A program made the position numbers and the translations under genes. The notes beneath the pieces are model-generated. The model worked only from the letters and a program-made list of their open reading frames with translations, ran no database searches and had not been told where the DNA came from. From SELP01 sp035969385 (GTDB lineage: Bacteria > Pseudomonadota > Alphaproteobacteria > Rhodobacterales > Rhodobacteraceae), in NCBI RefSeq assembly GCF_035969385.1, contig NZ_JAYKKJ010000003.1:310001-374000 (forward strand): a stretch of DNA of 64,000 bases, in the 5' to 3' direction. This document shows positions 26,574 to 35,347 of the stretch, one piece after another (the stretch's first letter is position 1; the number at the start of each line of letters is the position of its first letter).

Positions 26574-27178
26574 AGCCCCTGCCCCGGTTTCACGTCTTTC
26601 AGTTCCATCGCCTTGGCCGGGTCGCGCATCATCTGGGCGATGATGTCCTGCCGCTTGATGTCTGTGCGGTGGCGCAGCGTCAGCACGATCGCCCCGATCA
26701 TCGCGACCAGAAGGATCAGGCCGGCCAGCTGGAACAGCATGATGTATTTGTCGTAGATCAGCGTCCCCAGCCCGGCGGTGTTCTGGATCCCGCCCTCGAC
26801 CGGGGCGGCCAGCCGGGTTTCAAACCCGTCCGAAAAGCCCCATTCGCCAAAGGCCAGCGCCAGTTGCATGATCAGCACCACGCCGATCAGCAGGGCCAGC
26901 GGCATGTAGCGGGCCATTTCCGCCTTGAGCGCGGCAAAGTCGATGTCCAGCATCATCACCACGAAGAGGAACAGAACCGCGACCGCGCCCACGTAAACGA
27001 TCATCAGCAGCATGGCGACGAATTCCGCGCCCAGAAGCACGAACAGCCCGGCCGACGACAGGAAGGCGAGGATCAGCCAAAGCACCGAATGGACGGGGTT
27101 GCGGCTGAGCACCGTCATCAACCCGCCGGTCAGCGTGCTGATGGCGAAGAGGTAGAAAATGAAAGCACCCACGGTCAT
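26570..27178 (-). CDS. nuoJ: NADH-quinone oxidoreductase subunit J
   Basis: 202 residues with five membrane helices. The conserved motifs of ND6/NuoJ are present: SRNPVHSVLWLILAFLSSAG, LGAEFVAMLLMIVYVGAVAV containing the pi-bulge helix of the E-channel, and FLFVVMMLD. It overlaps the upstream carboxymuconolactone-decarboxylase-like gene (ATGA) and the downstream lipoprotein gene (GTGA). Confidence 0.96.
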   Translation of the reverse strand: MTVGAFIFYLFAISTLTGGLMTVLSRNPVHSVLWLILAFLSSAGLFVLLGAEFVAMLLMIVYVGAVAVLFLFVVMMLDIDFAALKAEMARYMPLALLIGVVLIMQLALAFGEWGFSDGFETRLAAPVEGGIQNTAGLGTLIYDKYIMLFQLAGLILLVAMIGAIVLTLRHRTDIKRQDIIAQMMRDPAKAMELKDVKPGQGL

Positions 27179-27573
27179 GTGTTGTCCTCTTCCATCACTT
27201 GGCTGGCGAGTTCCATCGCCTTTGTCATTGCAGGAACGCCGCCGAACATGGCGGCAAGGCCGATGGTTTCGGCCACTTCCTGTTTGGTGGTCCCTGCCTC
27301 GATCGCGTGGCGCACGGTCAGCCGGATCTGGCTTTCTGCCTGCGCCCCCATGATCGTCAGACCCATCAGGGTCAGCAGAAGCCGGGTTTTCGCATCAAGC
27401 CCCTCGGGGTTGATCCCCTTGCCGAAGAAGCTTTCCATCATGTCCTTTGACATGGTGGGAAACAGTGCCTCGAACCCTTTGGGCGTGAAGGACTCAAGGG
27501 CAGGATTCAGGGCCTTCGCCCAGTCCTGCCCGGCCTTCATCATGGCCTCGAAGGGGTTCGGTGCGTCGGTCAT
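27175..27573 (-). CDS. Carboxymuconolactone decarboxylase-like protein in the nuo operon
   Basis: 132 residues from the ATG at 27573. The all-helical CMD fold is suggested by LDAKTRLLLTLMGLTIMGA, the RHAIEAGTTKQEVAETIGLA helix pair, and AAMFGGVPAM. It lacks the CxxC of AhpD-type peroxidase partners, so redox activity is unlikely and substrate is unknown. Both ends are locked into the operon by ATGA overlaps with nuoI and nuoJ. Its place between nuoI and nuoJ matches the extra open frames reported inside Rhodobacter nuo operons. A role in assembly or quinone chemistry is only a guess. Confidence 0.85.
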   Translation of the reverse strand: MTDAPNPFEAMMKAGQDWAKALNPALESFTPKGFEALFPTMSKDMMESFFGKGINPEGLDAKTRLLLTLMGLTIMGAQAESQIRLTVRHAIEAGTTKQEVAETIGLAAMFGGVPAMTKAMELASQVMEEDNT

Positions 27574-28064
27574 CTGTAGGGCGCGTCGAGTTCGAGGTTG
27601 CGGGCAATCTCGGCTTCCCAGCGTTCGCCGTTCGCCAGAAGCTTGTCCTTGTCGTAGTACAGCTCTTCCCGGGTTTCGGTCGAAAACTCGAAATTCGGCC
27701 CTTCGACGATGGCATCCACCGGGCAGGCTTCCTGACAGAAGCCGCAGTAGATGCATTTGGTCATGTCGATGTCATAGCGGGTGGTGCGGCGGCTGCCGTC
27801 CTCGCGCGGTTCGGCGTCGATGGTGATCGCCTGCGCGGGGCAGATCGCCTCGCACAATTTGCAGGCGATGCAGCGTTCTTCGCCGTTCGGGTAGCGGCGC
27901 AGCGCGTGTTCACCCCGGAACCGCGGCGACAGCGGGCCCTTTTCATGCGGGTAGTTCAGCGTGGCCTTGGGACGGAAGAAATACTTCAGGCCCAGCTGGA
28001 ACCCTTTCACGAAGTCCCACAGGAGGAAATATTTCGCGGCGCGGCCGTAATCGATCTGCGTCAT
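27570..28064 (-). CDS. nuoI: NADH-quinone oxidoreductase subunit I
   Basis: 164 residues, the alphaproteobacterial/mitochondrial TYKY form. Two complete 4Fe-4S motifs are visible, CIACKLCEAICPAQAI and CIYCGFCQEACPVDAI, which carry clusters N6a and N6b toward the quinone site. The N-terminal amphipathic segment GLKYFFRPKATLNYPHEKG docks on the membrane arm. It follows nuoH by three bases. Confidence 0.98.
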   Translation of the reverse strand: MTQIDYGRAAKYFLLWDFVKGFQLGLKYFFRPKATLNYPHEKGPLSPRFRGEHALRRYPNGEERCIACKLCEAICPAQAITIDAEPREDGSRRTTRYDIDMTKCIYCGFCQEACPVDAIVEGPNFEFSTETREELYYDKDKLLANGERWEAEIARNLELDAPYR

Positions 28065-28067
28065 GGA

Positions 28068-29108
28068 TCAGCCCCCAATCGCCCAGCGGGCCCAGAAGCC
28101 GCCAAGCACTTCGAATTTCGCAAGGAATGCCACGATGACCACCCAGGCCAGCGACATCGGCAGGAACACTTTCCAGCCAAGGCGCATCAGCTGGTCATAG
28201 CGGTAGCGCGGCGTGATCGCCTTCACCATCGAGAAGATGAAGAAGAAGAACGCCATCTTCGCAACCATCCAGAACACCCCATCGGGCAGCCCCGGAATGG
28301 GCGACAGCCAGCCGCCGAAGAACAACAGCGAGACCAGCGCGCACATCAGCACCACGGCCATCAGTTCGCCGATCATGAACAGCAGGAACGGGGTCGAGGA
28401 ATATTCGACCTGATAGCCAGCGACGAGTTCCGATTCCGCTTCGGGAAGGTCAAACGGCGGGCGGTTGGTTTCGGCCAGCGCCGAGATGAAGAACAAAAAC
28501 AGCATCGGGAAATGCGGCAGCCAGTACCAGCCAAGGATGCCATAGTCGGTATCCTGCGCGCCCACGATATCGCCAAAGTTCATCGACCCGGTCGAGATGA
28601 TGACCCCGATGATGATCAGGCCGATGGAAACCTCGTAGGAAATCATCTGCGCGGCGGACCGCAGCGAGCCGAGGAACGGGTATTTGGAGTTCGACGCCCA
28701 GCCGCCCATGATCACGCCGTAAACCTCGAGCGAGGAGACCGCGAAGACATAGAGGATAGCGACGTTGATGTCCGAGATCACCCAGCCGTCGTTGAACGGG
28801 ATCACCGCCCATGCGATCACGGCCAGCACGAAGGAGATCATCGGCGCAAGGAAGAACACGCCCTTGTCGGCGCCCGCAGGCACGACGACCTCTTTCACGA
28901 TGTACTTGAGGAAGTCCGCGAAGGACTGCAACAGCCCGAAGACCCCCACGATGTTCGGCCCCTTGCGCATCTGCACAGCGGCCCAGATCTTGCGGTCGGC
29001 GTACATCAGGAAGGCCAGCGCCACCAGAAGCGGCACCAGCACCAGAAGACATTGGCCAAGGATCAGCAGGACGATCCCAAGGTTTGTCGTGGTGAAGAAT
29101 TCTACCAT
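28068..29108 (-). CDS. nuoH: NADH-quinone oxidoreductase subunit H
   Basis: 346 residues with eight to nine membrane helices; it forms the quinone chamber with NuoD and NuoB. Signatures are ADRKIWAAVQMRKGPNIVG, the acidic loop AETNRPPFDLPEAESELVAG, YSSTPFLLFMIGEL, and RYRYDQLMRLGWK near the end. I chose the ATG at 29108 because the 14 in-frame residues upstream (MRPTRYPNGVRGQT) are polar and not conserved. Twelve bases separate it from the preceding small lipoprotein gene. Confidence 0.97.
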   Translation of the reverse strand: MVEFFTTTNLGIVLLILGQCLLVLVPLLVALAFLMYADRKIWAAVQMRKGPNIVGVFGLLQSFADFLKYIVKEVVVPAGADKGVFFLAPMISFVLAVIAWAVIPFNDGWVISDINVAILYVFAVSSLEVYGVIMGGWASNSKYPFLGSLRSAAQMISYEVSIGLIIIGVIISTGSMNFGDIVGAQDTDYGILGWYWLPHFPMLFLFFISALAETNRPPFDLPEAESELVAGYQVEYSSTPFLLFMIGELMAVVLMCALVSLLFFGGWLSPIPGLPDGVFWMVAKMAFFFFIFSMVKAITPRYRYDQLMRLGWKVFLPMSLAWVVIVAFLAKFEVLGGFWARWAIGG

Positions 29109-29119
29109 TGTCTGTCCTC

Positions 29120-29515
29120 TCACACCGTTGGGATACCGCGTTGGCCGCAATCGGCCACGGTCACTTCGGCGTCTATTGTCCTTAGCCCGTCAGGCAGGGC
29201 CGGCGAGATGGTGTAAACAGCATCCGCGCGCCAGATTCCACCCTCTTCGGCGGTGGTTGTGCGCACGTGCCGGGCAAAACCATAGCCCCGGATCAGGGCA
29301 TATTGGGCGGCCGCGCATTCGGCATATTTGGTCACGTCCTCGGGCCCGCTGGCCCCGGCCATCCGCACCCGGAAATTGACCAGATCCCCGTCCAGAAGTC
29401 GGGTTTCGACCCCCTGATAAGACGGGTTCGCGGCCGCGCGGCCAACCTCTGCGCCCTCTTGCGGGGCACAGGCTGCGGCTGCGGCCAGCGCGGATATGGC
29501 AAGCGCCCCCCGCAT
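29120..29515 (-). CDS. Small lipoprotein between nuoG and nuoH
   Basis: 131 residues. The signal MRGALAISALAAAAAC ends in a lipobox Cys. The mature domain contains GDLVNFRVRM, DVTKYAECAAAQYALIRGYGFARH and a final VADCGQRGIPTV, and its two Cys could form a disulfide. No family name was recognised. It lies three bases after nuoG and eleven before nuoH, so it is part of the operon and corresponds in position to one of the accessory frames known in Rhodobacter nuo clusters. A periplasmic accessory role is an inference from location only. Confidence 0.8.
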   Translation of the reverse strand: MRGALAISALAAAAACAPQEGAEVGRAAANPSYQGVETRLLDGDLVNFRVRMAGASGPEDVTKYAECAAAQYALIRGYGFARHVRTTTAEEGGIWRADAVYTISPALPDGLRTIDAEVTVADCGQRGIPTV

Positions 29516-29518
29516 GAC

Positions 29519-31537
29519 CTACTCCGCGGCCACCTTCGTGGCCTGCCGCGCCTTGGCCCCGGCCGACAGTTCGGCCATCAGTGCGCTGGCGCGAGCGATC
29601 GGGTTGGTCAGGTAGAAATCGCGGACCGCGTTGCGGAAACTGGCCTTGCCCAGTTTCTTGGCCTTCAGCGGGGCAAATTCGTTCTCGGCCACCTCGTCGA
29701 TCCGGGCCAGATGCGGAACGGCCTCGATCAGGGCGTGGCGCAGTTGCGCCATGCTGTCGTAAGGCAGGGTCGCGCCCAGTTCGGCGGAAAGCGCCCGCAG
29801 GATAGCCCAGTTTTCCTTGGCCTCGCCGGGGGCAAAGCCCGCCCGCATGGCCAGTTGCGGCCGACCTTCGGTGTTCACGAACAGACCGTTTTCTTCGGTA
29901 TAGGCGGCACCGGGCAGGATGATGTCGGCGCGGTGTGCCCCACGGTCGCCATGGCTGCCCTGATAGATGACAAAGGCACCGTCGCCGATTTCCACCTCGT
30001 CAGCGCCAAGGCTGTAGATCACCTCGGCCCCTTCGGTGGCGGCCTTCAGCCCGCCCGTCGTCACGGCGCCGATGTCCATCGCGCCCACGCGGGCGGCGGC
30101 GGTGTGCAGCACCATGAACTTGGATTTGGTTTCAGCGGCCAGCTGCATGGCGGCGGCGAGAACGGCCTCGCCATCGGCCTCTTGCAGGGCGCCCTGACCG
30201 ACGATCACGATTGACGGCTCTTCCAGAACCTTGCCGAACTTGCCGCCCAGCAGGCCATCAAGCGCCGCGCGGTCGGTGCCGACGTGCACGTAATCATACG
30301 TCAGATCAACGGCTTCGCCGATCAGGCCGACATTGGCGCCGCGTGTCCATGCCTTGCGGATGCGGGCGTTCAGCACCGGCGCCTCGTCGCGCGGGTTGGT
30401 GCCGATCAACTGGATATGCTTGGCCTCGTCGATGTCTTCGATGCTGGCGGTGCCAACATAGGCCGACCGATTCCCGGCGGGCAGTTTCGCCCCGTCGGTG
30501 CGGCATTCGACAGTGCCGCCCAGCCCTTCGACCAACTGCTTGAGCGCAAAGGCGGCTTCGACCGGCACCAGATCGCCGATCAGGCCGGCAACCTTCTTGC
30601 CCTTCATCGCGGCGGCGGCGGCGGCAAGCGCCTCGTCCCAGCCTGCTTTGCGCAGTTTGCCGTTCTCGCGGATATAGGGGGTGTCCAGACGCTGGCGGCG
30701 CAGACCGTCCCAGACAAAGCGGGATTTGTCGGAAATCCATTCCTCGTTCACGCCGTCATGATTGCGCGGCAGGATGCGCATCACTTCGCGGCCCTTGGTG
30801 TCGACCCGGATGTTCGACCCAAGCGCATCCATCACGTCGATGGTTTCGGTCTTGGTCAACTCCCACGGGCGGGCGGTAAAGGCGTAGGGCTTGGACACAA
30901 GCGCACCGACCGGGCAGAGGTCGATGATGTTGCCCTGCATGTTCGAATCAAGCGTTTCGCCAAGGTAGCTGGTGATCTCGCTATCTTCGCCGCGTCCGGT
31001 TTGGCCCATCTGGGTGATGCCCGCGACCTCGGTCGTGAAGCGCACGCAGCGGGTGCAGGAAATGCAGCGGGTCATGTGGGTTTCGACCAGCGGACCAAGA
31101 TCCAGGTCGATCGCGGCGCGCTTGGGCTCGCGGTAGCGGCTGAAGTCAACGCCATAGGCCATGGCCTGATCCTGAAGATCGCACTCGCCGCCCTGATCGC
31201 AGATCGGGCAATCCAGCGGGTGGTTGATCAGAAGGAATTCCATCACCCCTTCGCGGGCCTTCTTGACCATAGGGCTATTGGTTTTCACCACCGGCGGCTG
31301 GCCTTCCGGGCCGGGGCGCAGGTCGCGGACCTGCATGGCGCAGGAGGCGGCGGGTTTCGGCGGACCGCCGACGACCTCTACCAGACACATCCGGCAGTTG
31401 CCCGCGATGGACAGTCGCTCGTGATAGCAGAAGCGGGGCACCTCGATCCCGGCCTGTTCGCAGGCCTGAATCAGGGTCATGGTGCCGGGCACCTCGAGCT
31501 CGTTTCCATCGATAATGAGTTTGCGCAGATCGGACAT
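29519..31537 (-). CDS. nuoG: NADH-quinone oxidoreductase subunit G
   Basis: 672 residues, the mitochondrial-like 75-kDa subunit. The N-terminal 2Fe-2S motif runs CYHERLSIAGNCRMCLVEV; HPLDCPICDQGGECDLQD gives the His/Cys-ligated cluster; CISCTRCVRF and CPVGAL complete the 4Fe-4S sites. The C-terminal molybdopterin-like domain is present without cofactor residues. The ATG at 31537 is preferred over the longer frame because MSDLRKLIIDGNELEV is the usual beginning. Upstream lies DUF5333, not nuoF. Confidence 0.97.
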   Translation of the reverse strand: MSDLRKLIIDGNELEVPGTMTLIQACEQAGIEVPRFCYHERLSIAGNCRMCLVEVVGGPPKPAASCAMQVRDLRPGPEGQPPVVKTNSPMVKKAREGVMEFLLINHPLDCPICDQGGECDLQDQAMAYGVDFSRYREPKRAAIDLDLGPLVETHMTRCISCTRCVRFTTEVAGITQMGQTGRGEDSEITSYLGETLDSNMQGNIIDLCPVGALVSKPYAFTARPWELTKTETIDVMDALGSNIRVDTKGREVMRILPRNHDGVNEEWISDKSRFVWDGLRRQRLDTPYIRENGKLRKAGWDEALAAAAAAMKGKKVAGLIGDLVPVEAAFALKQLVEGLGGTVECRTDGAKLPAGNRSAYVGTASIEDIDEAKHIQLIGTNPRDEAPVLNARIRKAWTRGANVGLIGEAVDLTYDYVHVGTDRAALDGLLGGKFGKVLEEPSIVIVGQGALQEADGEAVLAAAMQLAAETKSKFMVLHTAAARVGAMDIGAVTTGGLKAATEGAEVIYSLGADEVEIGDGAFVIYQGSHGDRGAHRADIILPGAAYTEENGLFVNTEGRPQLAMRAGFAPGEAKENWAILRALSAELGATLPYDSMAQLRHALIEAVPHLARIDEVAENEFAPLKAKKLGKASFRNAVRDFYLTNPIARASALMAELSAGAKARQATKVAAE

Positions 31538-31722
31538 GGCCAGCCTTTTGGTTCTCTGTCTCCGCGAAATGGGCACGGCATACCATTGCACCGCGCGCAT
31601 CCGGTCGCGGGCGTTCTAACGCGGCATGGCGCGTGATGCCAGCCACAAGAGCACCGAAAGGGGGGTTTTTTTGCAGGTGCGGCAGGGCGGGCAACCTACC
31701 CCGCCCTTACCTCGGTCGCAGA

Positions 31723-32133
31723 TCAGTCGTTCAGCAGGCGGCCAATTTGGCTACCGGCGGCAATTTCTGCCCGGCCGACAGCGCAATAGGTGTCATACTG
31801 GCCTTCGACCGCGCCCATCGACCACAGACGCTGATAGGCAACGGCCTTGAGCCGATCCGCCTCGGCCCGGTCGTTCACATAGGCGTCGATTTCCTCCTCG
31901 GTATAGCCAAGGTCGCGGGCGTGGTTCTGCAGCGATTGCAGGAACAGGACCCCGCGCAGCATCCGGGCCGAAATGCCATCGCATTTGTCACCGATTTCAT
32001 AGGCGATACCGGCGGCAATCAGACCTTCGCGCACATAGTCCACATCACGCAGCGCAGGTTTCGCCTGCAACATTCCGGCAAAAGCCACGGCAGCCAGTCC
32101 GGTCAGGGCAACGGCGGGAACAAATCGGGGCAT
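31723..32133 (-). CDS. DUF5333 periplasmic protein, first gene of the nuo block
   Basis: 136 residues with a signal peptide (hydrophobic run ending AGMLQA) and a helical mature domain: DYVREGLIAAGIAYEIGDKC, ARMLRGVLFLQSL, LGYTEEEIDAYVND, and a second Cys in YDTYCAVG. This matches the DUF5333 family, which in roseobacters is usually found beside nuo genes; function is unknown. GGAG precedes the ATG at ten bases. It ends 185 bp before nuoG. No nuoF lies upstream, so it seems to have kept its nuoG link while the first half of the operon is elsewhere. Confidence 0.75.
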   Translation of the reverse strand: MPRFVPAVALTGLAAVAFAGMLQAKPALRDVDYVREGLIAAGIAYEIGDKCDGISARMLRGVLFLQSLQNHARDLGYTEEEIDAYVNDRAEADRLKAVAYQRLWSMGAVEGQYDTYCAVGRAEIAAGSQIGRLLND

Positions 32134-32265
32134 CGTCTAGCACTCCATTTCAGCGAAACCACCGAACCGGCGGCCACGGCAAAACACATCTGTCTTTGCC
32201 CGGTGATATTCAATAACTCACCCTCGTCACGGGGAAATCGGGCGGTCTGCCGCCAATCCCCGGGG

Positions 32266-32754
32266 TCAGGCGCAGACCTTTTTCCGCCACTCGGTCGCTG
32301 CTGGCAGGTCCGCCCAACCAAAGGCGCGCCCGGATGGTCCGTTGTCCCGCAGGTCGGCCAGCCGGTCCATGGCTTCCTCCAGTGTCGGGATATGCCCTTC
32401 GGGAATCCACCACATCACGAAATGCTGGTCGCCCAAAACCTCGAACCATTCGCTCCGGCGGTCATAGAATTTCTTGTGGATCGTGCCCCAGACAAACCGC
32501 TCAAGGCTGGCGACATCCGCCCAGACCGTCAGGTTGGCCACGAATTGCGGATCGCCGTTCAGGACGTTTTCGGTATTGCCGGTCCCCGGTTCGCCGCTGC
32601 CTTCCATCATCCAGACGAACCCCGGCATCCGCTTGCCCAAACCGTTGACCAGATCCAGCGCCTGCATGAAATCGCGCACGCGGGGGTCGTCGGTCGGCGC
32701 CAGCAGACGCCCGACATTCAGTTCGGCAAGATGGTGTCCGTCCGGTTGCTGCAT
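32266..32754 (-). CDS. DUF3291 protein
   Basis: 162 residues starting at the ATG at 32754 (MQQPDGHHLAELNVGRLL). The ferredoxin-like, antibiotic-monooxygenase-type fold is indicated by LTVWADVASLERFVWGTIHKKF and HFVMWWIPEGHIPTLEEAMDRL. These are DUF3291 hallmarks; the family has no established activity. The gene stands between the lysC terminator and the DUF5333-nuoG block, with 132 bp on its downstream side. No metal or nucleotide site is visible. Confidence 0.82.
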   Translation of the reverse strand: MQQPDGHHLAELNVGRLLAPTDDPRVRDFMQALDLVNGLGKRMPGFVWMMEGSGEPGTGNTENVLNGDPQFVANLTVWADVASLERFVWGTIHKKFYDRRSEWFEVLGDQHFVMWWIPEGHIPTLEEAMDRLADLRDNGPSGRAFGWADLPAATEWRKKVCA

Positions 32755-32807
32755 TGGCGCGTCCCTTCCCTTATCGGCTCGGGAAGTCAGACCACAGCCG
32801 CCCCGGA

Positions 32808-32844
32808 AAGGCAAAGGGCGCGCCAGAGTTTCCCCGGCGCGCCC
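32808..32844 (-). terminator. Terminator after lysC
   Basis: Read leftward, a 9-bp GC stem (GGGCGCGCC with GGCGCGCCC) and 11-base loop are followed by CTTTGCCTTTCC. It begins 26 bp beyond the lysC stop and isolates lysC from the DUF3291 gene. Confidence 0.75.
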
Positions 32845-32869
32845 CAGCAATCAGGTCGGATCGGCTGGA

Positions 32870-34129
32870 TCAGCCTTCGACTTCCAGTTCGAATGCGTCG
32901 TGCAGCGCCTGAACCGCCAGTTCCATATACTTGCGGTCGATCAGGACCGAGATCTTGATTTCCGAGGTGGCGATGACCTTGATGTTCACCCCTTCCTTGG
33001 ACAGGGTTTCGAACATCTTGGCGGCAACGCCCGCGTGCGACCGCATCCCGATGCCCACGACCGACACCTTGGCCACATCCGTATCCGCCTCGAGCCGGTC
33101 AAAGGCGATCCGCCCGTCAGCCTTGGCATCGTTGAGCGCCTTTTCAGCGCGGGCCAGTTGGTCTACCGGGCAAGAGAAGGTCATATCGGTCACGCCGCCG
33201 TCGTGGCCCTTGTAGCCCGACTCGGCGATGTTCTGAACGATCATGTCGACGTTCACCCCCGCATCGGCCAGCGGGCCGAAGATCGCCGCGGCGATGCCCG
33301 GCTTATCCTCGACCGTCACCAGCGTGACCTTGGCTTCGTCGCGGCTGTAGGCGACACCGGAAACTGCTTTGGATTCCACGATCATTTCCTCCGCGCAGAC
33401 AAGGGTGCCCGCGTCATCTGAAGGTTCCTCGAAGCTGGAGAGAACCCGCAGCTTCACATTGTAACGCATCGCCAGTTCAACGGAACGGGTTTGCAGTACC
33501 TTGGCGCCAAGGCTGGCGAGTTCGAGCATTTCCTCGAAGGCTATCTTGTCGAGCTTGCGGGCTTTGGAGCTGATCCGCGGGTCAGTGGTATAGACCCCGT
33601 CAACATCGGTGTAGATATCGCAGCGCTCGGCCTCGAAGGCGGCGGCAAAGGCGACGGCGGTGGTGTCCGACCCGCCCCGGCCGAGGGTGGTGATCCGCCC
33701 CTCGGCGCTGACGCCCTGGAACCCGGCGACCACGGCCACCTGGAAGCCTTCGGCGAACTTCCCGTCAATGTTGTCGCGCGGGATGTCGATGAACCGGGCT
33801 GCCCCGTGGGCCGAGGTGGTGTTGATCGGCACCTGCCAACCCTGCCAGCTGCGGGCGGCGATTCCCATTTCCTGAAGCCGCAGCGCCATCAGCCCCGCGG
33901 TCACGTTTTCGCCCGAAGACACGATCGCATCGTATTCCCGCGCGTCATACAGCGGCGAGGTTTCGTTGACGAAGCCCACCAGCTTGTTGGTTTCGCCCGA
34001 CATGGCCGAGACGATGACGATCACGTCATAGCCTTTGGCCACTTCCAGTGCGACCCGCTTGGCCGCCCGCTGGATGCGGTCGAGGTTGGCAACCGACGTG
34101 CCGCCGAATTTCATAACTAGGATGGGCAT
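32870..34129 (-). CDS. lysC: Aspartate kinase
   Basis: 419 residues, the monofunctional aspartokinase that starts the Lys/Thr/Met/DAP pathway. The N-terminal kinase domain has VMKFGGTSVANLDRI, GRGGSDTTAVA and YTDVDGVYTTDPR. Two ACT domains follow from about residue 265, with EDKPGIAAAIFGPLADAGVN and GMRSHAGVAAKMFETLSKEGVN, the allosteric sites for lysine or threonine. The ATG at 34129 (MPILVMKFGG) is the conserved start. It is a single gene with its own terminator. Confidence 0.96.
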   Translation of the reverse strand: MPILVMKFGGTSVANLDRIQRAAKRVALEVAKGYDVIVIVSAMSGETNKLVGFVNETSPLYDAREYDAIVSSGENVTAGLMALRLQEMGIAARSWQGWQVPINTTSAHGAARFIDIPRDNIDGKFAEGFQVAVVAGFQGVSAEGRITTLGRGGSDTTAVAFAAAFEAERCDIYTDVDGVYTTDPRISSKARKLDKIAFEEMLELASLGAKVLQTRSVELAMRYNVKLRVLSSFEEPSDDAGTLVCAEEMIVESKAVSGVAYSRDEAKVTLVTVEDKPGIAAAIFGPLADAGVNVDMIVQNIAESGYKGHDGGVTDMTFSCPVDQLARAEKALNDAKADGRIAFDRLEADTDVAKVSVVGIGMRSHAGVAAKMFETLSKEGVNIKVIATSEIKISVLIDRKYMELAVQALHDAFELEVEG

Positions 34130-34230
34130 TGGACCCCCCGGATTGACAGTCGCGCCCCCTTTAATTGCAAGGCTCGGCCTGCGCAATGCGCGATGTTGCG
34201 GAAAAGCCGGTCAGGATTGCGGCATGTTGC

Positions 34231-34875
34231 CTAGAACGGGTGCGTGCGCCCGTCCCAGGTTTCGAAGCAACCGGTGGTGTCGATCGACAGTTCGTCGAAC
34301 CGCGCGATCAGTCCTTTCACGGCCTCGTCCACGGATATATCTGCGTCGGCCCCGCCCATGTCGGTGCGGACCCAGCCGGGGTGGTAGATACCCACGGCAA
34401 TCCCTTCGGGCCGCAGGTCCTGTGCAAGGTTGCGCCCAAGGTTCAGCGCGGCGGCCTTGGACGACCGATAGATATAGCTGCCGCCCGGCGCGGTGGTGTC
34501 GCTGGCCATCTGGCTGGAGATAATCGCGATCTTGCCCTTGGCGGCGCGGATGTTCGGCAACAGTGCCTGAATGGTCAGGAACACGCCCGTCACATTGGCC
34601 GCGAATACCTCGGCCCACATGTCGGCGGGATAGCCGCCGTCCAGCGTCTGGCCCTTGTCCGGGTAGACCCCCGCATTGCAGACCAGCAGGTCCAACGGTT
34701 GCCCGGCCAGTTGGTCCGCCAATGCCGCGACCGATGCCGGTTCGGTCACGTCCAGCGTCAATAGCCCGGACTCAGAGGCCCGCGCGGTGCCCAGCGCCGT
34801 GTCGCCGCGCGCCGCATAGCCGTGCAGCAGGGCCGCACCGATTCCCCGGTTCGCCCCGGTCACAAGTATGTTCAT
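34231..34875 (-). CDS. Short-chain dehydrogenase/reductase
   Basis: 214 residues of the SDR superfamily. The cofactor loop is VTGANRGIGAAL (TGxxxGIG), NAG is present in LLVCNAGVYPDKG, and the catalytic residues are SSQMAS... and YIYRSSKAA (Tyr-x-x-x-Lys, with the pattern Y-R-S-S-K). The C-terminal PGWVRTDMGG is typical of small NADPH-dependent C-factor-like SDRs. The substrate is unknown. Its ATG shares one base with the DUF1178 stop (TGATG), so the two are coupled. Confidence 0.9.
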   Translation of the reverse strand: MNILVTGANRGIGAALLHGYAARGDTALGTARASESGLLTLDVTEPASVAALADQLAGQPLDLLVCNAGVYPDKGQTLDGGYPADMWAEVFAANVTGVFLTIQALLPNIRAAKGKIAIISSQMASDTTAPGGSYIYRSSKAAALNLGRNLAQDLRPEGIAVGIYHPGWVRTDMGGADADISVDEAVKGLIARFDELSIDTTGCFETWDGRTHPF

Positions 34876-35282
34876 CAGTTCGCCTGTTTCCTTGGTTTGA
34901 ACGGCAGCGGCAGCACCGGGACGCCCTCCTCGATCAGGGCCTTGGCTTCTTCCGGCTTCGCTTCGCCGTAGATGGACCGTTCGGGCGTGTCGCCCGCGTG
35001 CATCGCCCGCGCCTCTTTCGCGAAGGACAGCCCGACGTATTCCGAATTCTTCTCGACCTCTTCGCGCATCTTGGCCAGCGCCGCCTCGCGCGGGTCTTTG
35101 GGGGCCGACAGGGGCCGGTCGGTCGTGACCGCAGGGGCCATCAGGGATTTCTCCACGCTGGACGATCCGCATTCGGCGCAGGCGACCATCCCGGCCTTGG
35201 CCAGTTTGTCGAAGGCGTCGGCGGACTGGAACCAGCTTTCAAAAATGTGGTCCCGGTCGCATTTCAGCGTGTAGCGGATCAT
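34875..35282 (-). CDS. DUF1178 protein with N-terminal zinc-ribbon-like motif
   Basis: 135 residues starting at the ATG at 35282 (MIRYTLKCDRDH). An early Cys in LKCDRDHIFESWF and the CAEC pair in MVACAECGSSSVEK form a rubredoxin-like metal site, after which comes a polar segment, VEKNSEYVGLSFAKEARAMH, that defines the DUF1178 family. It is well conserved in alphaproteobacteria with no assigned function. It is coupled to the SDR gene downstream. A TTG nine bases upstream is less likely as start. Confidence 0.88.
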   Translation of the reverse strand: MIRYTLKCDRDHIFESWFQSADAFDKLAKAGMVACAECGSSSVEKSLMAPAVTTDRPLSAPKDPREAALAKMREEVEKNSEYVGLSFAKEARAMHAGDTPERSIYGEAKPEEAKALIEEGVPVLPLPFKPRKQAN

Positions 35283-35347
35283 TCGTGGCAAACCCGGTTG
35301 CGGTGACTATTCAGATGTAAGCACTTTTGGGGCAAAGGCAAAGGGGG

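Noticed and set aside
31640..31720. A terminator for DUF5333 made of GGGCGG/CCGCCC followed by a homopolymer
   Set aside because: On the transcribed (leftward) strand the homopolymer is A, not T, and nuoG continues downstream, so termination there is unlikely.
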